From NCBI GenBank assembly GCA_020284085.1, contig JACEVL010000019.1, positions 2,797,498 through 2,861,497 on the forward strand: a DNA stretch of 64,000 bases, read 5' to 3'. The position numbers and the translations under genes were made by a program. Position 1 is the stretch's first letter. Each line of letters starts with the position of its first letter. Shown here piece after piece: positions 12,480 through 24,489 of this stretch. The DNA comes from Aporrectodea caliginosa (lineage: Eukaryota; Annelida; Clitellata; Crassiclitellata; Lumbricidae). The notes under the pieces were generated by a model. The model ran no database searches and was not told the DNA's origin. It saw nothing but the letters and a program-made list of their open reading frames with translations.

Positions 12480-12690
12480 TTATAGTGCCCCTTCAAGATT
12501 TCTACTCAGAGGCGCTCCCCGACTACAGCGCGGACACTGAATCGGAGTTTCACGCCGAAGCGCATGACCAATTGCGAGTGAAGGACTTGCCCAGGGTCCC
12601 TACGCGACGGCTTGAGGTGGATTCGAACCCGCAACACTCCGGCTGCAAGGCACCGAACACATCTCTACACCACCACACCCCACATTTGGG
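12480..12690 (-). repeat. tRNA-derived SINE (family S1)
   Basis: On the minus strand a Pol III B-box-like GGTTCGAATCC is followed by the body CGTCGCGTAGGGACCCTGGG and a tail with GGAGCGCCTCTGA and GGGGCACTATAACAAGTG. It is homologous to 24196-24425 on the plus strand. It occupies the place where the next RLR exon might have been. Confidence 0.8.
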
Positions 12691-12849
12691 ATGTCGTTGT
12701 CCCAAAGCAACAATGCAAAACGTTAGCCTGTAAATCTAGGAACTATTAAAATTATGAAACCGCAACAGACAGTGTACTGCAGAGCATTGACTTTTCAGAG
12801 TCAATCCTTGAAGCAATGAGGTTCGTCGATCTGGGGCATAGAAAGTGGG

Positions 12850-13320
12850 ACGAGGAAGAGAAATAGGAGGAGGAAGAAGAAGAGGAAGAAGAAAATGAGG
12901 AGGAAGTGGAGGAGGAAGAAGAGGGGGAGAAGAGGAGGAAGAAGAGGAGGAGGATAGGAAGAAAAGGAGGTAGAGGAAAAGAAAGAGGAGGAGGGAGAGG
13001 GAAGAGGAATTGGAGGAAGAGGAAAAATAGGAGGATGAGGAATAGAATGAGGAGGGAGAGGAGGGAGGAAGGGGAGAAGAGGAGGAGGAGAGGAGGGAGG
13101 GAAGAAGAAGAGGGAGGAGGAAGAGGAAGAGGAGGAAGAAGAAGAGAAAGAAGAGGAAAGGAGGATAGGAAGAAGAGGAGGAAGAAGAGGAGGAGGGAGA
13201 GAGGAGGAGGAGGAGGGAGGAGGAAGTGGAAGAGAAGGAGGAAAAGGAAGAATAGGAGGAAGAAGAGGGGAGGGAAGAGGAGGAGGAGGAAGAGGAGAGG
13301 AAGACGTGAGAGGAGGAGTT
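12850..13320 (+). repeat. Polypurine (GGA/GAA)n tract
   Basis: About 470 bases almost entirely of G and A on the plus strand, built of GAGGA, GAAGA and GGA units. The long K/R/E-rich and S/L/P-rich frames across it are artefacts of the repeat. Confidence 0.95.
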
Positions 13321-13495
13321 CATATGGCTGGGCACCCGCCATCAACTGGCTATAGGCTAGACAAAGCTGCCCTTGCTGCCGCCTTCCCTCTATTGACCTT
13401 CTCCTCTGTTGTTCGTGACCTTGGCATCACCCTTTGGTTTAAGTTCCCGGAACCCCAAGGCAAGAAAATTGGGGTTTTTTAAACCTCGGGTTATT

Positions 13496-14500
13496 CTACG
13501 GGGAAGAGACTGAACCAGGTGCAATCTTCGAGCATCTCCCATTGTCGATATAAACTGCTCTCTCTTCAGTAGACAGATGCTGAGAGAACATAGAGATGGT
13601 CGATGGCTCTTGGCTTAGGTACCAAGAATGACGCTGCATCATCTTCAGTCCTGTGGATTGCAGAGCGGCAACATCAGAGTCATGCAGCCTTTGGATTAGT
13701 TGAATGTCATTGATGCGACTCCACATGAGAACCACGATTGGATGTAGATGTTAACAACAAATCTGTTAAATCGTTGGATGTCCTGTAATTCACGGGCCGT
13801 CAACTGGATAAGCGATTCGTTTCCATCACAAAGCAATTCAATCTTCATCGAGTATATTGCCTTTGCTATCCAACACGCTCTGTGAAGGGTACCAGGCTTG
13901 CAAACCGCTGCTGAACTGCTCAATCCAACCATGGATGCCGCGAGTTGGTGAAATTCTCGATAATCATCCCGAGGATGGCCACGTTCAAACTGTTCAGTTA
14001 ATAAAATGAACTCCTTCAATTCGTCTGACACAGACATCAATGGCATTCGTCGAGGCTTTGGTTGACGGTTGGCCAGGTCGGACCATTGCTCTTTATTCGC
14101 TTGAAGAGCAGAATGTCAGGCCTAGTTGATGGGCAAACTTTACCGATGTACACTGCGAATGCGTCAGACAACAGGACTTCAAACATTTGATGTCGACAAC
14201 CCATCTACAGCAGATTACGACCGATGGCTGTCTCTAGAAGTCTGCAGACTCCAACTCTGCCGGTTTTTGAGGCCGTTGTGTCAAAGCACATGCCGATTAC
14301 AAATGCATCGCACTGCCATGACTTCAGCAGATCCAGAACCGATACAGCTGCTGCATGTCCTGACCCAGAGACCAACTTTGGCACACCCAGAAGTTTGGTA
14401 TTTCCATAAAATAGAGAGGAAATCAGGACTGGCAATCGGTCCACTTTGCCTGTTTCTACTCCAGTGATGTTAGGTAGCAGCTTGCAATACCAGTGCATGA
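13496..14500 (-). pseudogene. Decayed DNA-transposon gene (DTTASKTGR / DDYREF family)
   Basis: Three minus-strand segments in different frames form one decayed protein. 14498-14205 carries GVPKLVSGSG and MCFDTTASKTGR; 14200-14047 carries CRHQMFEVLLSDAF; 14046-13496 carries HPRDDYREF, LHRACWIAKAIYSMKI and a C-terminal stretch with SWYLSQE. The same order of motifs occurs in the pseudogene at 31990-36060. I recognise this as a repetitive protein family common in invertebrate genomes, but I cannot assign its superfamily. The frameshifts and the stop before 14047 show it is dead. It is probably part of an element whose end lies at about 14906. Confidence 0.75.
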
Positions 14501-14906
14501 CAGATTTTCAGGCTCGAAAGTCATGCTTTGTTTGTTTGGCAGTTTCACTGCGAAAAGATCTTGATTCTGAATGTTTTCTGTCTTCTTCACACTTTAAACT
14601 TTATTCACTTATACAATAAGGCTATATGTTTGTAGATTCTACTACCTAGGAGCTTTCTAAACATACTAAGCATGTTATTATGGGATCAAAGTGTGATCCT
14701 GCGAAAATTGTCAAACTCAGAAATGTCACGCGTAATTTAGGGCAAATTGCACTAATTCTATGAGCCTTGGGGGACCCCTAAATATTTTTTCAAATGTCAT
14801 AAAATTTGGAAGGTATTATTATCGGACCATAAAGAAACTTTTTAGAGGGACTGCGTTAAAAGTTTCATCAAATATTATTTTCCAATGCTGTCATGGGACA
14901 CCCTAA
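14501..14906 (-). mobile_element. Terminal region of the 13.5-kb transposon copy
   Basis: Non-coding DNA upstream of the decayed transposase. It ends in ATGGGACACCCTAA (14893-14906), whose complement TTAGGGTGTCCCAT closely resembles the TTAGGGTGGTCCA ends of the element at 31747-36654. The opposite end of this copy was not found; it is probably truncated near 13496. Confidence 0.6.
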
Positions 14907-15276
14907 TATATATGTATGGATGTACATTTATGCTATATAAACATGTGTAGGGAAGATTGTGTGCATCTTTTATACATAGATTAGTTTCAAACACACATAA
15001 TCTTATTTTGTTTATCCAAAAAGTACAAAATGTACGCAATAATATAAAATATTGCTAATTAATGGGTTCCGCTGTTAAAAGTGATGTAATTTCGAGGTGC
15101 ATTCACATAATGTACAACTAAATATACCATTCTGTGCAGAAATGAATGCTGAATCCATTGCTATATTACAAGTTATGATAAGTGAAACCAAACACGAAAT
15201 CCAGGGGGTGGTAACCACCCCCACCCCTTGGTAGCCGATGTCACAAAAAAACTTGGTAGCCCTAGGGTTAAATGAT
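14907..15276 (-). mobile_element. Half of a TTAA-type MITE (second copy)
   Basis: About 360 bases are the reverse complement of 44115-44490, including GGTAGCCCTAGGGTTAA at the end (TTAA about 15269). The other half of the element is missing: it joins AT-rich DNA directly next to the end of the neighbouring transposon. Confidence 0.8.
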
Positions 15277-16615
15277 CCACTTCTTTGTAAAACTTACCCG
15301 CTGAGAAATCTCGCAGAATCAGATTCAGTTGACCACTGTCTTTATTATGTTGACACTCAACTCTTCACAACCCTCACTGTGGTTGGTTGCTGTTAGGCCT
15401 ACCAATCAAATTTTGATGTTGTCAATCAACATCTTAATGTCACTGAACAGCATTTGCCTCAACCCAACTAGAACTGAAGTGATTATCTAATTTATTTTAT
15501 CATTATGTAACAAAGCAGATTAAGAAAATCTCTGATTCCTCCATACACGTAAATAATTCTTAGACTCACTTTCATTTCGTACTCACTTTACCGCCATCTT
15601 GGCATCATTTTCGTTTCCCTAATCAGATCCAGTAGTAGGCCTAGCAGTTCCATGGTTTTCCGACATCAAGCAGCATTCATAGGGCAGCTGACGTCTTATA
15701 GAGTTTTTATTATTGCTGTTTGGACATGTTTTCTCGAGAAAACTCAGTTCCGATTCGTTCGTTCATTCACACGGCGTCGTCATCTTTGATCCTTGGTGGC
15801 GGCGGAATGATGTACGTATTCTCTCTAAGGTTGGCGTCAGTTTCTACATGTAGGCCTATGTCTTTATGCCTCTGCTGTTCAGTATAAATTATTATTTCAT
15901 CAGTATTTTTCCATGCTCCTCTTCCTCCTCTTTTTCCGGCGTGTATTTGTGTTTTTTAAAAACTTTTTCATGTATATTCGACAACGCCCTACATATAGGC
16001 CCAATGATTTTCCAGAAAATAATGAAGACAGTAACTGTTGCTAATGCAAACGATGCTGCATCATGCAATGCAATGCAGTTCACTTGACTTGAGTAATAAA
16101 ACCAGTTAGGCCTACTAGTCACAATCATTGCGGAAGATACACGTAGGCTAGTTGCGTGGTTGCTGAAATTTTAGGTTAAACTTTTCAGTTAATAACAGTA
16201 AACAATATTAGTTAAACTTTTGTTTTAACTAAACTATTTTTCTCCCGTTAAACTTTATCTTTAACTAAAAAATATAAGTTTAAGTAAAAGTTTTCAACTT
16301 TTTAGTTAACTTTGCCCATCACTGGTGGCGGCGCCGCTATAGGCTAGGCCTACTTGTGATGCAGCTTTTGCCGTATTATTTCTTAAGGTGGTACGGCAGC
16401 AACATATTTCTGCCGTACCACTTTTTGTCCGCTAAAAGCTAGAAATTACTTTTAATCCATTTAAACGTGTATTTTAGATTATCAGAAATGACAAGAAACA
16501 CTGTCAATATATTCAAAAAGCGTCAGCTTCTGGGGGGGGGGACGGAAGTTCCCATTTTGTGTCGACCTACTACTTTTTAAATCGTGGCGACGCCATTTTG
16601 CAGCCCTATACATCA
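15277..16615. other. Spacer with AT-rich repeat and a short hairpin
   Basis: No gene is recognised. 16175-16310 is rich in GTTAAACTTTT / AACTAAA repeats and ends in GCCCATCACTGG, whose complement (CCAGTGATGGGC) resembles common hAT MITE ends; no partner was found. 16390-16425 is a hairpin: GTGGTACGGCAG, a short loop, then CTGCCGTACCAC. Five TAGGCCTA palindromes lie here (15394, 15636, 15851, 16107 and 16345). Confidence 0.5.
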
Positions 16616-17972
16616 GTCACATCCAGAGGCGCGTTTACCAGTAGGCGCACTAGGCGCGCGCCTAGGGCCCCCAAATCTTGGAGGGGCCCCAAACGAATTA
16701 AAATATTTTTTACAATAATAAAAAAATAACATTTTAAAAGTTAAAATTATTTTAATTGTTTAATATTCTTTACAACTTGGCATTCACATAAAAGAGTAAT
16801 ATACTTTTATTATTATTGTATTTGTAAAAGAATATTTTTTCTAATTTATAATTGCTTTGTTCATTTGGGCAGCAATTATTGGGCTAATAATTCATTTTTG
16901 TGTAAAATAACATCAAACTTGTTAGCAACAAGCAGCAACGGGCGTCTGCTGCAGTTTAGGCCTACGTGTCCAGAGGTTTAGAAACTGGGGTGCACGCACC
17001 CCCAGGGAGTGCGACATGTCATTTCAGAGGGTGCGGCAAAAAGGGAACGTATGAATTATGAGAATGCATTGATAATACATTATACATTTTTAGCTATCAT
17101 AGGATAAGCATGGGTAAGACCGTGAGATTAAAAGTTTATTTCCTTGTCACATTACAAGCCTTAAGGCTAGCCTAAGGCTTGTAAGCAAAAGTTTCAGTAG
17201 TAACAATTTCGTGTAGGCCTATGCGTCTTCAGATGTGATAATACTTTTGTATGGGTGCAAACATTGATGAAACAATTCCCAGTGGTGCGGAGCATAGAAA
17301 AGATTGGGAACCTCTGCTTTAGTCTGATAATTCCGTCATTTTATATTGTTCAAAACTTTTATTAGTATTGATAACCACTAACCAGTAAGTAAAAGTTATT
17401 GACATTTTAATAGTATTAAATATTGATTATAATCTGACGCAATGAAACGTTGCTAATATTCTGGAGCTGCAAAACGAAATAAGATAGCTCTAATGACAAT
17501 ATTGTGGAATTCGCTTAAATCAATCAATAAATCAAGTTTCCTTTATCAAAATAAGTTGACAACAACGCAACTTAAACGATGAATAAATGCCACTAGCAAA
17601 TCTCTTCAGGATCAAAGACTATGTTTGTGAAAATTTCCCTCAAAATAGAGACAAAGGTAAAACTTAAACTCGGTATTGAAAGCGATTTTGACATCGCATG
17701 TTAAGACGAACAGCCTCAGAAAATGTAAAAGAAAAAGCACTTTGTTTTTTGAAAAAACTGCCAAGAATGAGGTCATTAAGGACAAGAAAAATTCATTGTT
17801 GGCACCTTAAACGTCGTGTGTGACAAAAACGGCTTAAAGTAAAACTTTGTAGGTTTTTTGCACGTGATAGGCTAAACACCACTAGAGTTTCAGACTCTTC
17901 GAAGTTCAGAAGGGCCCCAAAAATGTTTGCGCCTAGGGCCCCGTTTTCTGTAAACGCGCCTCTGGTCACATC
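16616..17972. mobile_element. hAT-superfamily element with 8-bp TSD GTCACATC
   Basis: The element spans 16624-17964. Its ends are CAGAGGCGCGTTTAC and the inverted complement GTAAACGCGCCTCTG. It is flanked by perfect 8-bp direct repeats GTCACATC at 16616-16623 and 17965-17972. Eight-base duplications with CAGnG ends are diagnostic of hAT. Just inside both ends is a CCTAGGGCCCC motif. The interior (1.3 kb) has only degenerate coding traces (about 17580-17800, plus strand), so it is non-autonomous. Confidence 0.92.
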
Positions 17973-18169
17973 GACAACCCTTTCTATTGTTCTTTCTGGA
18001 ATATTTTGCACTCGATGTATTAGGCCTACTATGCCTTTCAACACAAGAACCTCCGTTCTTTTACACATTTAATATGGCATTTCTGTCTGTTGCATATAAA
18101 CATAAACATCAGTTAGTGACAGTTACCCTTCTTGACGTCGATGTCGTTATCAGTAGTAGGCCCCTAAGG

Positions 18170-18345
18170 CTAAGGTCTGGTCATCTCTATACTGCCGTGA
18201 GAATCAGCCAACCGAACTTGGACCTCCTCTGGACATCCCAGCCTCCCAGGATAACATCAGACAGCGCCTGTGAATAAGCTGGCGCCCTGCGCTCAGCTTT
18301 CAAGTAGCGCTTTAGAATTTTGGAGTTTACGATTACGATTAGACC
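18170..18345 (+). repeat. Dispersed repeat family S4
   Basis: It contains GCCTGTGAATAAGCTGGCGCC and ends in ACGATTACGATTAG. Other copies are at 24600-24720 (+), 45650-45815 (+) and 30545-30660 (-). The common core is GCGCTCGTGAATAAGCTG, then AGCGCTTTAGAA. It is probably a SINE or LINE 3' tail. Confidence 0.75.
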
Positions 18346-18810
18346 TATACTTGATACGATTACTGCGCTTGGACTTTTCAAACCAATTCAGAATGAGAGT
18401 TTCGATATTTAATATAAGTTAACTGGGCCTACGTCAGATAAGCCGAAGCTGGGGCTATTATGCATGCACAATAGACATCACGAATGAGGTATAGCCTATA
18501 CATTATAGGACAGCGACCCTCTCCCTACCCAGGGTGGTTGCGTAACGTGGTTATTGGTAACGTCATCCGCGGCTGTCGATACCCCTATACAACCTTACAC
18601 CGTGATATATCAGTGCATATTTTAACTGTATAACTACTGGGACAAATGTCTCAGTAGTTTTAGGATATGCCCAAGTAGTTTTAGGGTTTGTCCCAGTAGA
18701 TTTGGAGATATGTCGCAGGTAATACTGTACATTCAATGTTAGTTTACATTGAAAGCACGGTCGTGGCAGACTTTGTCCCAGTAGTTCAAAGTCCGTTAAA
18801 ATATGCACTG

Positions 18811-21800
18811 CAACAGCCCAAATCTACAACAGAAAGCAGCATTTTTATATCGTGGCCACGGCTGAGTCGAACTGTTTAAACAAATTTATACAACATTTGA
18901 TGAGAAATTTGGGATTACCTTAGATAGAAATCTGAAGGCCTACTCAACAGCCCGAATCTACAACAGAAAGCAGAATTTTTAGAGACGAACTTTTAAAATA
19001 AATTCTATAAAATTTGATAAGAAATAAATTTGGGATTACCTGGGATAGAAATAAACTGCAAACAACAGTTCGAATTTACAACAGAAAGCAGAATTTTAAA
19101 ATTGTGGCCACAACATCATGAAATGTCTTGCAGTGCCTCTCAACCACTCCCAAGTTACGATTAACAAACTGTCTACGACTTATAGGTGAACTTTTAAAAT
19201 AATTTTATATAAAATTTGATGAGAAATATACTTGGGATTACCTGGTTTGGAAACAATCTGTACACAACAGCCCGAATCTACAACAGAAAGCAGAATTTTA
19301 ACATAATGACCACGGCTCAGAGACGAACTTTTAAGAAACATGATCTAATATATGATGAGAAAACAATTTGGGATAACGTCAGATAGAAATATTTGGGGCC
19401 ACTCAACAGATCGAATCAGTGGCGTCTAACCCCCCCACCTGGGATGGGAGAACAAACCCCCCCAACTCTGGCCGACTTATAGAAAAGAAACTCAGAAGTC
19501 AGTCATAACTGTAAATTAATGTAGGCCTACATCAGCATAGTACATTACAAAAGTTACTACAAGCAGCAACTGAAATAAGAAGTTATTATACTGTAAATGT
19601 TCATTAATACTGTGTTCTGACCAGTAACGACTACAGAATAAACAATAAATTTCGCAGCTAACAAAGCACCAGTCACCAGTGATCGAGTCAGTGACCGGTA
19701 GAATGGAATAATAACTTTATTCTAAGCGTCTATACAATGCAATGGGTATGGTAGTGGACCTAATGGTACAACATAAGCAAACAATTTAAAGTTAGCAGCT
19801 TTATTAAAGAGTGTGTAGGCTACACGAATGTGCACCAAATGCCGGCAACTATTTGAATTTATATCAGTTTGGTAGGATGACTGACCGCGGAAAGCGGTTG
19901 ATAAAGGAATATGAAACTATGACTGTATACAATAACGAATCAAAGGCTTTGATTCTTTATTGTACAAGCCGCAAAGATGTTAGTATTATAGGCCTAAAAG
20001 TAGTTCTGCATTGCTTCTGGCCAGCCTCAGTATTATCACAGTAGGGCTTAATAAGTACCCTAATCATGGCAATTGCAAACAGACAATGCAAGGTACAGTA
20101 TAGAAAAGTAAATCGGCACAGTTTTTCAACAGCCCTAATATCAGCTGTAGACCTATTAGCTGCAGATTAACTGCTTCCTCAGCACTGGCGATATGGCATC
20201 TAAGCTGCTAATAATAGTATCGCTAGGCATATTATCAGCCAAATAGCATCTTATATTGGCTAGTAGTCCTAGTACCCAACAGTTAACTTTCTTAACACTC
20301 TGACCGCTGAACATCCTATGTAAATGTATGAAATAGCGGCCATCGTGTTAATGCTACAGAGCTCTCTAATGCAGCGATTGCCTACCATTTAATTTTGTGA
20401 TGAACTTCTAACGCAAATGTTTCAGAAAAGAACAGGACAAAGAATTTAAAAAAATTAAGCTAAATCAAAACGTGGTGAATTTAGATACGTAGAAAAAGTG
20501 TACTATTCTAAATTATTGTAACTCACCACTAAGAAAATTCCCGTTGCTGGTAGGCTAACCGAAATAAAATATTACGCCAAACAGCACTTAGCTAATAATC
20601 CGAATTCTCCCCAGAGATTGTCTGAAGGTCTAGCCTATAGACTGCCTTCTATAGGTGTCGAGATTTTCTGTTGATGTTGAATATTGATGCTCAATGATTA
20701 CAGTTACTCTCAACACGTAGGCCTACTAGTCAAGAAACAGTAAAATTCCCTAGTCTGTGATATAATGAATATCACATTCAACAACCAGTTACGCCTCAAC
20801 ACTCTACGACTGCACCTCTATAGCATTGAAAGGCAGTTTTACAGCATACTATAGCTGCTCTTGTCCATTTCAGGGATCTGCAGCCATGCTGGCCGGAAAT
20901 CTAATAGGAAACATCTGTTATTGGCCTCATTAGCTTTACAGAGGGACCAGTGTTTGAAGATATCATTGAGGTACCTATACGTGCACAGCAAGACAGTGTC
21001 TAACGGGTCGTTAGATATTTGATACAAGGCTTGCTTCGCCCTTATACCAGAGGTCCATGTACAAGGCCACCGTAATCATCTGTCGCCTTCATCACCTGCC
21101 GTGGCGGGGGGATTCGGCCTGGCATCTTCAGTAAGCGTGACCTGAAGTGATAAGAAGTGTATTCCACCACTGATGTCTCGAGAGTTGGAGGGATCCTTAG
21201 GTGTATTGGTCCGAGATAACATACATGTGTTTTCGATATCATGTATGATACATAAATATATTAATTTTCGTACTGCAGGCCGTTATATTAACGGAAATCA
21301 ACAACCCCCCCAGTTTATGAACAAAAACGTCAAACCCCCCACTTCTCGAATCGGTGGGAGATCGGTCTCCCAACCCCCCCATTGGTAGACGCCACTGGAT
21401 CGAATCTACAACAGACAGCTGAATGTCAACATAGTGGCCACAGCTTAGAGACCAACTTTAGCAAAACATTTTCATAAAATTTGATGAGAAATAAATTTGG
21501 GATTACCTAAGATAGAAATCTGTAGGCCTACTCAACTGACCGAACCTGCAACAGAAAGCAGAATTTTAATATCGCGGCCACGACTTAGAGACGAACTGTT
21601 TAAACAAATTTATATAAAATTTGATGAGAAATGAATTTGGGATTACCTGAAGTAGAAATCTGTAGGTCTAATCAACATCCCGGATCTAAAACAGAACTCA
21701 AAATGTCAACATAGTGGCCATGGCTTAGAGACGAACTTCTAAAAAACATTACATACAATTTGATGAGAAATAAATTTGGGATTAGCCTACCTGAAGTAGA

Positions 21801-22510
21801 AATCTGTAGGTCAACTCAACAGCCCAAATCTACAACAGAAAGCAGAATGTTAATATCATGGTAACGGCTGAGAGACGAACTTTTAAAATCACTCATAGTA
21901 AAATTTTATTAGAAATAAATTTGCGATTACCTGGGATAGAAATAATCTGTACTCAGCAGCCCGAATCTACAATAGAAAGCAGAATTTTAATATCGTGTCC
22001 AAGGCTTAGAGTAGAACTGTTTAAACAAATTTATATAAAATTGGATGAGAAATTTGTAATTACCTGATATAGAAATCTGTAGGCCTACTCAACAGCCCGA
22101 ATCTACAACAGAAAGCAGAATTTTAAAATTGTGGCCACCGCTTAGAGTCGAACATTTAAAACTATTTTAAATAATATTTAACGAGAATAACTTGGGATTA
22201 CCTGAACTGTTTAAATAAATTTATATAAAATTTGATGAAGAATTTGAGATTACCTGAGATAGAAATCTGTAGGCCTACTCAACAGCTCGAATCTACAACA
22301 GAAAGCAGAATTTTAATATCGTGGCCACCGCTTAGAGACACACTTTAGAGACACACTTTAAAAATAATTTAATATAAAATTTGAATAAAAATAAATTTGG
22401 GATTACCTGGGATAGAAATCTGTAGGCCCACTCAACAGCTCGAATCTACAAAAGAAAGCAGAATTTTAATATAGTGGCCACGGCTCAGTGGCGAACTTTA
22501 ACAATACATT
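18811..22510 (+). repeat. Second tandem satellite (units about 115-200 bp)
   Basis: Diverged tandem units with the landmarks CGAATCTACAACAGAAAGCA, ATCGTGGCCACGGCTTAGAG, AAATTTGATGAGAAAT, TTTGGGATTACCTG and GTAGGCCTACTCAACAGC. Unit length varies, for example about 134 and 117 for the first two. The array is split at 19409-21405 by a transposon. It is unrelated to the 198-bp satellite at 1-8.3 kb. Several units carry TAGGCCTA as part of the repeat. Confidence 0.85.
19409..21405. mobile_element. hAT-like element inserted in satellite, TSD GATCGAAT
   Basis: The element spans 19417-21397. Its ends are CAGTGGCGTCTA and the inverted TAGACGCCACTG, each next to a C7 run (CCCCCCC). Flanking 8-bp direct repeats are GATCGAAT (19409-19416 and 21398-21405). 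The duplicated bases belong to the satellite landmark, so the insertion point is certain. The interior of nearly 2 kb has no recognisable transposase. Confidence 0.92.
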
Positions 22511-22748
22511 TATATATTAATCTGATGATTTTTATTATTTTTATGCCCTGAGGTATACAGGATCCCTCAGGGACTTAGAGATTACTAGCTGATGTAATTT
22601 GTCTGGAGATGACCCTACTCGTCGCTGTCCTGGTTGGCGAAAGTGCCTCGGAACGCGATTGCGCTATAGCGTTGTATCGTTAATGAGATGCGCTGATAAA
22701 GGAAGGACGTTTCTCGTGGGTCCCCCTCAGGAATACTCAAGTTTAGTG

Positions 22749-22835
<87 letters not shown>
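22511..22835. repeat. Small hairpin and (TTA)n microsatellite
   Basis: 22545-22580 contains the inverted pair CCCTGAGG / CCTCAGGG. 22751-22835 is pure (TTA)n, interrupted by the transposon that begins at 22836 and resuming at 24490. Confidence 0.85.
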
Positions 22836-22836
<1 letters not shown>

Positions 22837-24033
22837 GGGTGAGTGATGGGTAAGTGGGACACTTAAGGAATGACGTGCAGTCGTGGAGTCGATATATTAA
22901 AACAGACCAAACTAAATGCATATACAGACAGCTTAGACTGTGTCTGATTCCAGGAGCTGCTAAAGTGGGACAAAATAGCTATTAAAGTGGTCCATAACTT
23001 GATGTTGCGTAGGAAGGCACGACAATCTATATTGTCTTCGGAAAACGGTAAAGTGGTCCACTATTGCTACTAAAGTGGTCCAACACTGGTAGGCTCTATG
23101 AGCATCAAAACTTAAAGGCCTATAGGCCTAGTTAACATACAAAAAGATAGTCAATGATAACTTAAGGCTAGAAGGTAAGTTGTTGCGCACAGAGAGCACA
23201 AAAAATCATCATCATCTAAAATTCCATTTATCTCCTCACATGGCTCGTGGCACCACAGAAAACAGCGGCTGCATTGTATCCAAGACTGTGCGAGTTTCTT
23301 GTCGGCTTTACTGTTCTCGACAACACTACACTCGTAGCAAGTGGAGGGCTCATTTGTAGGCCTATAGTCGGTCCCAGCTTTCTTTTTTGCCTTCTTGTTT
23401 TTCGGCTAAGCTGTCCATTTTCTTTCTTCTGTCTCTTTACTTTGCTTCCATTAGAAGTAGGGCCATTGAAGTTTTCTCCTCCTTGTTTTTCTGAGTCATG
23501 CCTTTTATCAAGCACTCTTCCCATCTAAAACAATCAACGTAATCGTAATCGAGGATTTATATAGGCTTATATTATTCAACAGGCCTATCAACACGTAGGC
23601 TTTGCTTAGTTCAGCTGGAATAGGCTGTCCCACTTTAGCAGCAGATCGCTGTCCCACTTTGACAACATAGCTGTCACTAAAGTTGGACACCTATATACAC
23701 CAGCTGCATGCTTCGTAAATGCATGTTGACATTTGGTGATAAAAACCGTTGCTGGTAGTTCATTTCGTCAGTATATTTCAACATAAATTGCATTCAATAT
23801 AATTATTGATCGTTAGTGTCGACAAGGGCCTTAGCAAGTTAATGGTATCAAAATTATGAATACCGCAAATTCACTAATTTTCGAAAATCGAATGTTACAC
23901 GCACAACCAAAGGCCTTTATACGCTTGCAATAAAACGTGTGTACGCACATATTAATGACGTCGCGTATATTGCCATAGACTGTATTTTTAGATTTTGGGT
24001 GTATTGGACATAATACGCATGTAAGCCTCACTA

Positions 24034-24170
24034 GGATCCTGAGTGGCCGAGTGGGTTGGTGCCCGCTCGCCGCGCCGGCGTCCCGGGTTCGCTTCCCGGT
24101 CGGGTCGGTTTATCAGAGATTAATTTCTCGGATCTTTACTGCGGGTGGCTCGGTCGCATTATAAACGTGG
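24034..24170 (+). repeat. tRNA-derived SINE head (Ser/Leu-tRNA-like)
   Basis: A-box-like TGGCCGAGTGGGTTGG and B-box GGGTTCGCTTCCCGG lie about 30 bases apart, as in a Pol III type 2 promoter, followed by a non-tRNA body and a CA/AC-rich tail. The sequence does not fold as an intact tRNA cloverleaf, so I call it a SINE, not a tRNA gene. Confidence 0.7.
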
Positions 24171-24195
24171 AGTACAATACAACACACAACACAAC

Positions 24196-24425
24196 ACAAT
24201 ATACTGGGACGCGGTGGTTTGGGGGTATGTTCGGTGCCTTGCAGCTGGAGGGTTGCGGGTTCGAATCCACCTCAAAGCCGTCGCGTAGGGACCCTGGGCA
24301 AGTCCTTCACTGCAATTGCTCATGCGCTTCGAGTGTGAAACTCCGACGCGCAGTAGTCGGGAGCGCCTCTGAATGGGAAATCTGGTAGAGGCGCTATAAC
24401 AAGTGTTCAAATACAATACAAAAAT
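24196..24425 (+). repeat. tRNA-derived SINE (family S1)
   Basis: B box GGTTCGAATCC, body CGTCGCGTAGGGACCCTGGG, and a tail with GTCGGGAGCGCCTCTGAAT, GCGCTATAACAAGTGTTC and (ATACA)n. Its closest relative is 12480-12690 on the minus strand. The tail resembles the 3' end of the CR1-like LINE at 60985-61530. Confidence 0.82.
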
Positions 24426-24489
24426 ACAATACAATACTAGCTTAGCTGTCCCACTATAGTGGCCTGTCCCACTTTCCCATCACCCACCC

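Noticed and set aside
12736..13355. Ser/Leu-rich and Arg/Glu-rich frames of ~150-200 codons
   Set aside because: They read the polypurine tract; composition follows the repeat, and there is no conserved motif.
14124..16320. A hAT MITE from AGTTGATGGGCAAACTTT (14124) to GCCCATCACTGG (16309)
   Set aside because: The left word lies within the decayed transposase gene and encodes part of it; no target duplication was found, so the pairing is probably chance.
23228..23528. A basic protein (KRQKK, RRQKRK) on the minus strand, possibly nuclear
   Set aside because: Frames of similar length are open on both strands, there is no family motif, and it lies inside a transposon; not supported as a gene.
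24034..24115. A functional tRNA-Ser/Leu gene
   Set aside because: Good A and B boxes, but I could not form a full cloverleaf with a paired acceptor stem, and a repeat tail follows directly.
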